Below, piece after piece: positions 62,268 to 64,000 of a DNA stretch of 64,000 nucleotides. The notes under the pieces are model-generated. The model had not been told where the DNA came from, did no database searches, and saw only the letters and a program-made list of their open reading frames with translations. This stretch comes from Pyrocephalus nanus (Eukaryota > Chordata > Aves > Passeriformes > Tyrannidae). The stretch spans positions 75,636,200-75,700,199 of the forward strand of contig CM076259.1 of NCBI GenBank assembly GCA_038380795.1, given 5' to 3'. Within the stretch, counting starts at the first letter, position 1; each line of letters starts with the position of its first letter. A program made the translations under genes and the position numbers.

Positions 62268-64000
62268 GTTTTCAGGAAATTTCCCTGTATTAAAGAGCTC
62301 TGGTATTTACCTGGAAGTTGTCAAGGCTGTAAGAATTCAAAAGCAAATGTACTTAAAGATTTGCTGCAATGCTGTCCTCATATCTGTTCCCTAAGTACAC
62401 TTTCTGCTATAAAAATATCCTATCAGTATCACGCATTTTTTCTAAACTATCTGACAATGTCCTGTAATGTGTAACACATGCTTCAACCAACCTCTTTGCT
62501 AAATCATATGTGGTTCAAATGAACAGTGGAGGAATGAAGAAAAGGCAATATATAGAGAGCAAGAAATGTCTTTTTCCAGACCTTCCTGCTGCCCAGAAAA
62601 ACTCTCTTTGCATCGTACATGAAGTCATTGTCTTTGCTTGACTTTTCTTATTAAACTCACTTTTACCCTTTCCAATAGGTTTGCTACAATTTAAAATGCC
62701 TGTTGTATAAGGATATGCCTGGAGAGAGGATAGAGCCTTTAATTTTGGGAAGTCTTTGAAGTGCACCCTGCGCATGCAGCAATCTGATGCTGAAATAGCA
62801 GTAACTTTATTCCTATTAAATAAGAGAGTTAGGAACTTGGAACAGGATTTTCTTCTTCTTTGTGAGGGTTGTTCATATCCTATGCAGCCCTTCTGCTGCA
62901 TGTTTTGCTTGATGTTTTTCAGGAAGGGGATAAATACAGCCCCCAGTACTGCTGATATTCTGCCACCCCAAAAAAGCGCATTTCATCATGGTTTCTTTGT
63001 TTCTTTCCTAAAAATGTTGATGCTTTGAAATCCAGACTTGGTCTTAGTGACAGAATTGGATTATTCGAGGAACAAATATCTGAATGAGAAGGGGAGTAGC
63101 CAAAAGGTGTTCTCATTCCATGTAGAGATCAGAGGTTCGGTCTTTAATTCAAGAAGGTATACTAATGTCCCTATTTCCAAAATCTTTAAATGTAAAATTC
63201 TGAAAGGTCAATTCAAAAGTTCCAAGTGGATTTCTTTAATTAGAAAGCTTCAAAAAGATTGAAGTATGAAATTAAATGTTTAACACCAAATTATTTTTGT
63301 TTACACTTTGTTTTGTGCAAAACAGCAGAAAAATACTAAAGATGAGCTTCTGAAAGAAATCTCTTGTTTGCTTAACTGGTAACTGCCAAAAGTTCTAGCA
63401 AATTTGATAGAGTTAATTCACTTCCGTGACATTACTACAATTTATCCCTGGATGGGATAAATGGGCCTTAGAAAATGACACTGCCAGGAATGGATTAAGA
63501 CAATTAACTTGCATAAGGAGTCAAATCCCTGACCTCTACTTTGCTTCACCTCTCATGTGTGCTGCAATCCACTGATAGAAAGATGGAAGTGATAGCCTTT
63601 AACAGAGCAGAGCAGATGAGTGCTCTTGTATGTAGAATGGCTTTCGAGGAGTTGGATTTCATGTGGGTCACTCAAGTCACAATTTACTGCTGTCTACCGC
63701 TAGGGCAATTTGCATAGAGGAGATTTTTATACAGCTTGTTAAAACAAGTGTAAAGGAGACGTTGCCAGACAGGATTATACACAATGGGAATATTAACAAG
63801 CCAGCGATCTGTCATATGCTGTCTGATATTTTTTTTGCTAGAAATGTTAAAGCATAAACTAGTCATAACCTCCAAGGTACAGAATGAACAAGTACCATAC
63901 GATTCCTGCTTACACACAAATACCTCCGGCTCTTCTTGGAAAGAGTAGCACTGTTGGAAAAAGGGATCAGTAAGGCAGAAGCCATGCCCAAGTAGTGGTT
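62268..64000. other. Non-coding sequence to the window end
   Basis: The largest open frame, 62515-62901 on minus, starts with ATG and has 128 codons, with a basic central part and hydrophobic end. I recognise no domain, and the length is within chance. Overlapping frames on both strands at 62756-63262 and 63663-63917 are under 95 codons. No repeat family or RNA gene is seen. Confidence 0.55.

Noticed and set aside
62515..62901. 128-codon minus-strand ATG open frame
   Set aside because: No domain recognised. Overlapping frames of similar quality occur on the other strand.
1..64000. tRNA, rRNA, snRNA, CRISPR array or bacterial-type operon
   Set aside because: I saw no B-box-like GGTTCGAATCC with a matching cloverleaf, no rRNA or U-RNA hallmarks, no regularly spaced identical repeats, and no dense coding.

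Overview
The window looks like a non-coding stretch of a bird nuclear chromosome. The evidence is several 5'-truncated CR1 LINE fragments whose 3' ends carry the avian ATTCTRTG octamer tail, a solo endogenous-retrovirus LTR of a type common in bird genomes, an AT-rich and CpG-poor background, and low interspersed-repeat density (about 3 percent by eye). The family is not enough to name a species. I recognise no intact protein-coding gene, no exon of a known gene, no tRNA, rRNA or small nuclear RNA, and no CRISPR. It fits best as a gene desert or the inside of a very large intron on a macrochromosome. Low repeat density argues against a W chromosome.

Layout. 1-22.9 kb: AT-rich unique sequence with microsatellites, two short tandem duplications (4.5 and 5.3 kb), an 11-bp perfect hairpin (4.86 kb), a small CpG cluster (10.67 kb), and A/C-rich tracts (15.4 and 18.5 kb). 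A CR1 3' end lies at 22.9-23.2 kb. 23.2-46.4 kb: another long nearly transposon-free stretch, with a G/T-rich tract beside a 15-bp tandem repeat at 31.6 kb and a modestly GC-richer patch at 41.5-42.05 kb. 46-64 kb: most of the mobile DNA. This comprises a minus-strand CR1 end (46.44 kb), a longer CR1 with the end of the reverse transcriptase (52.86-53.57 kb), CR1 tails at 54.93, 56.17 and 58.68 kb, and a solo LTR at 61.04-61.63 kb on the minus strand. The most striking unexplained structures are here too: an inverted repeat with 42-bp arms (48.43-48.54 kb), a nested inverted and direct repeat at 46.17-46.23 kb, an inverted repeat flanked by 8-bp direct repeats at 60.38-60.46 kb, and a 24-bp tandem duplication at 62.2 kb.

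Nothing here forms a pathway or operon. Most open frames are of the length expected by chance in AT-rich DNA or are translations of repeats. I did not find a convincing new biological system. The best leads are the three inverted-repeat structures, which look like local template-switch or fold-back events or hairpin-RNA candidates, the recurrent G/T-rich tracts with quadruplex potential, and a weak degenerate coding-like block at about 1.26-1.60 kb.
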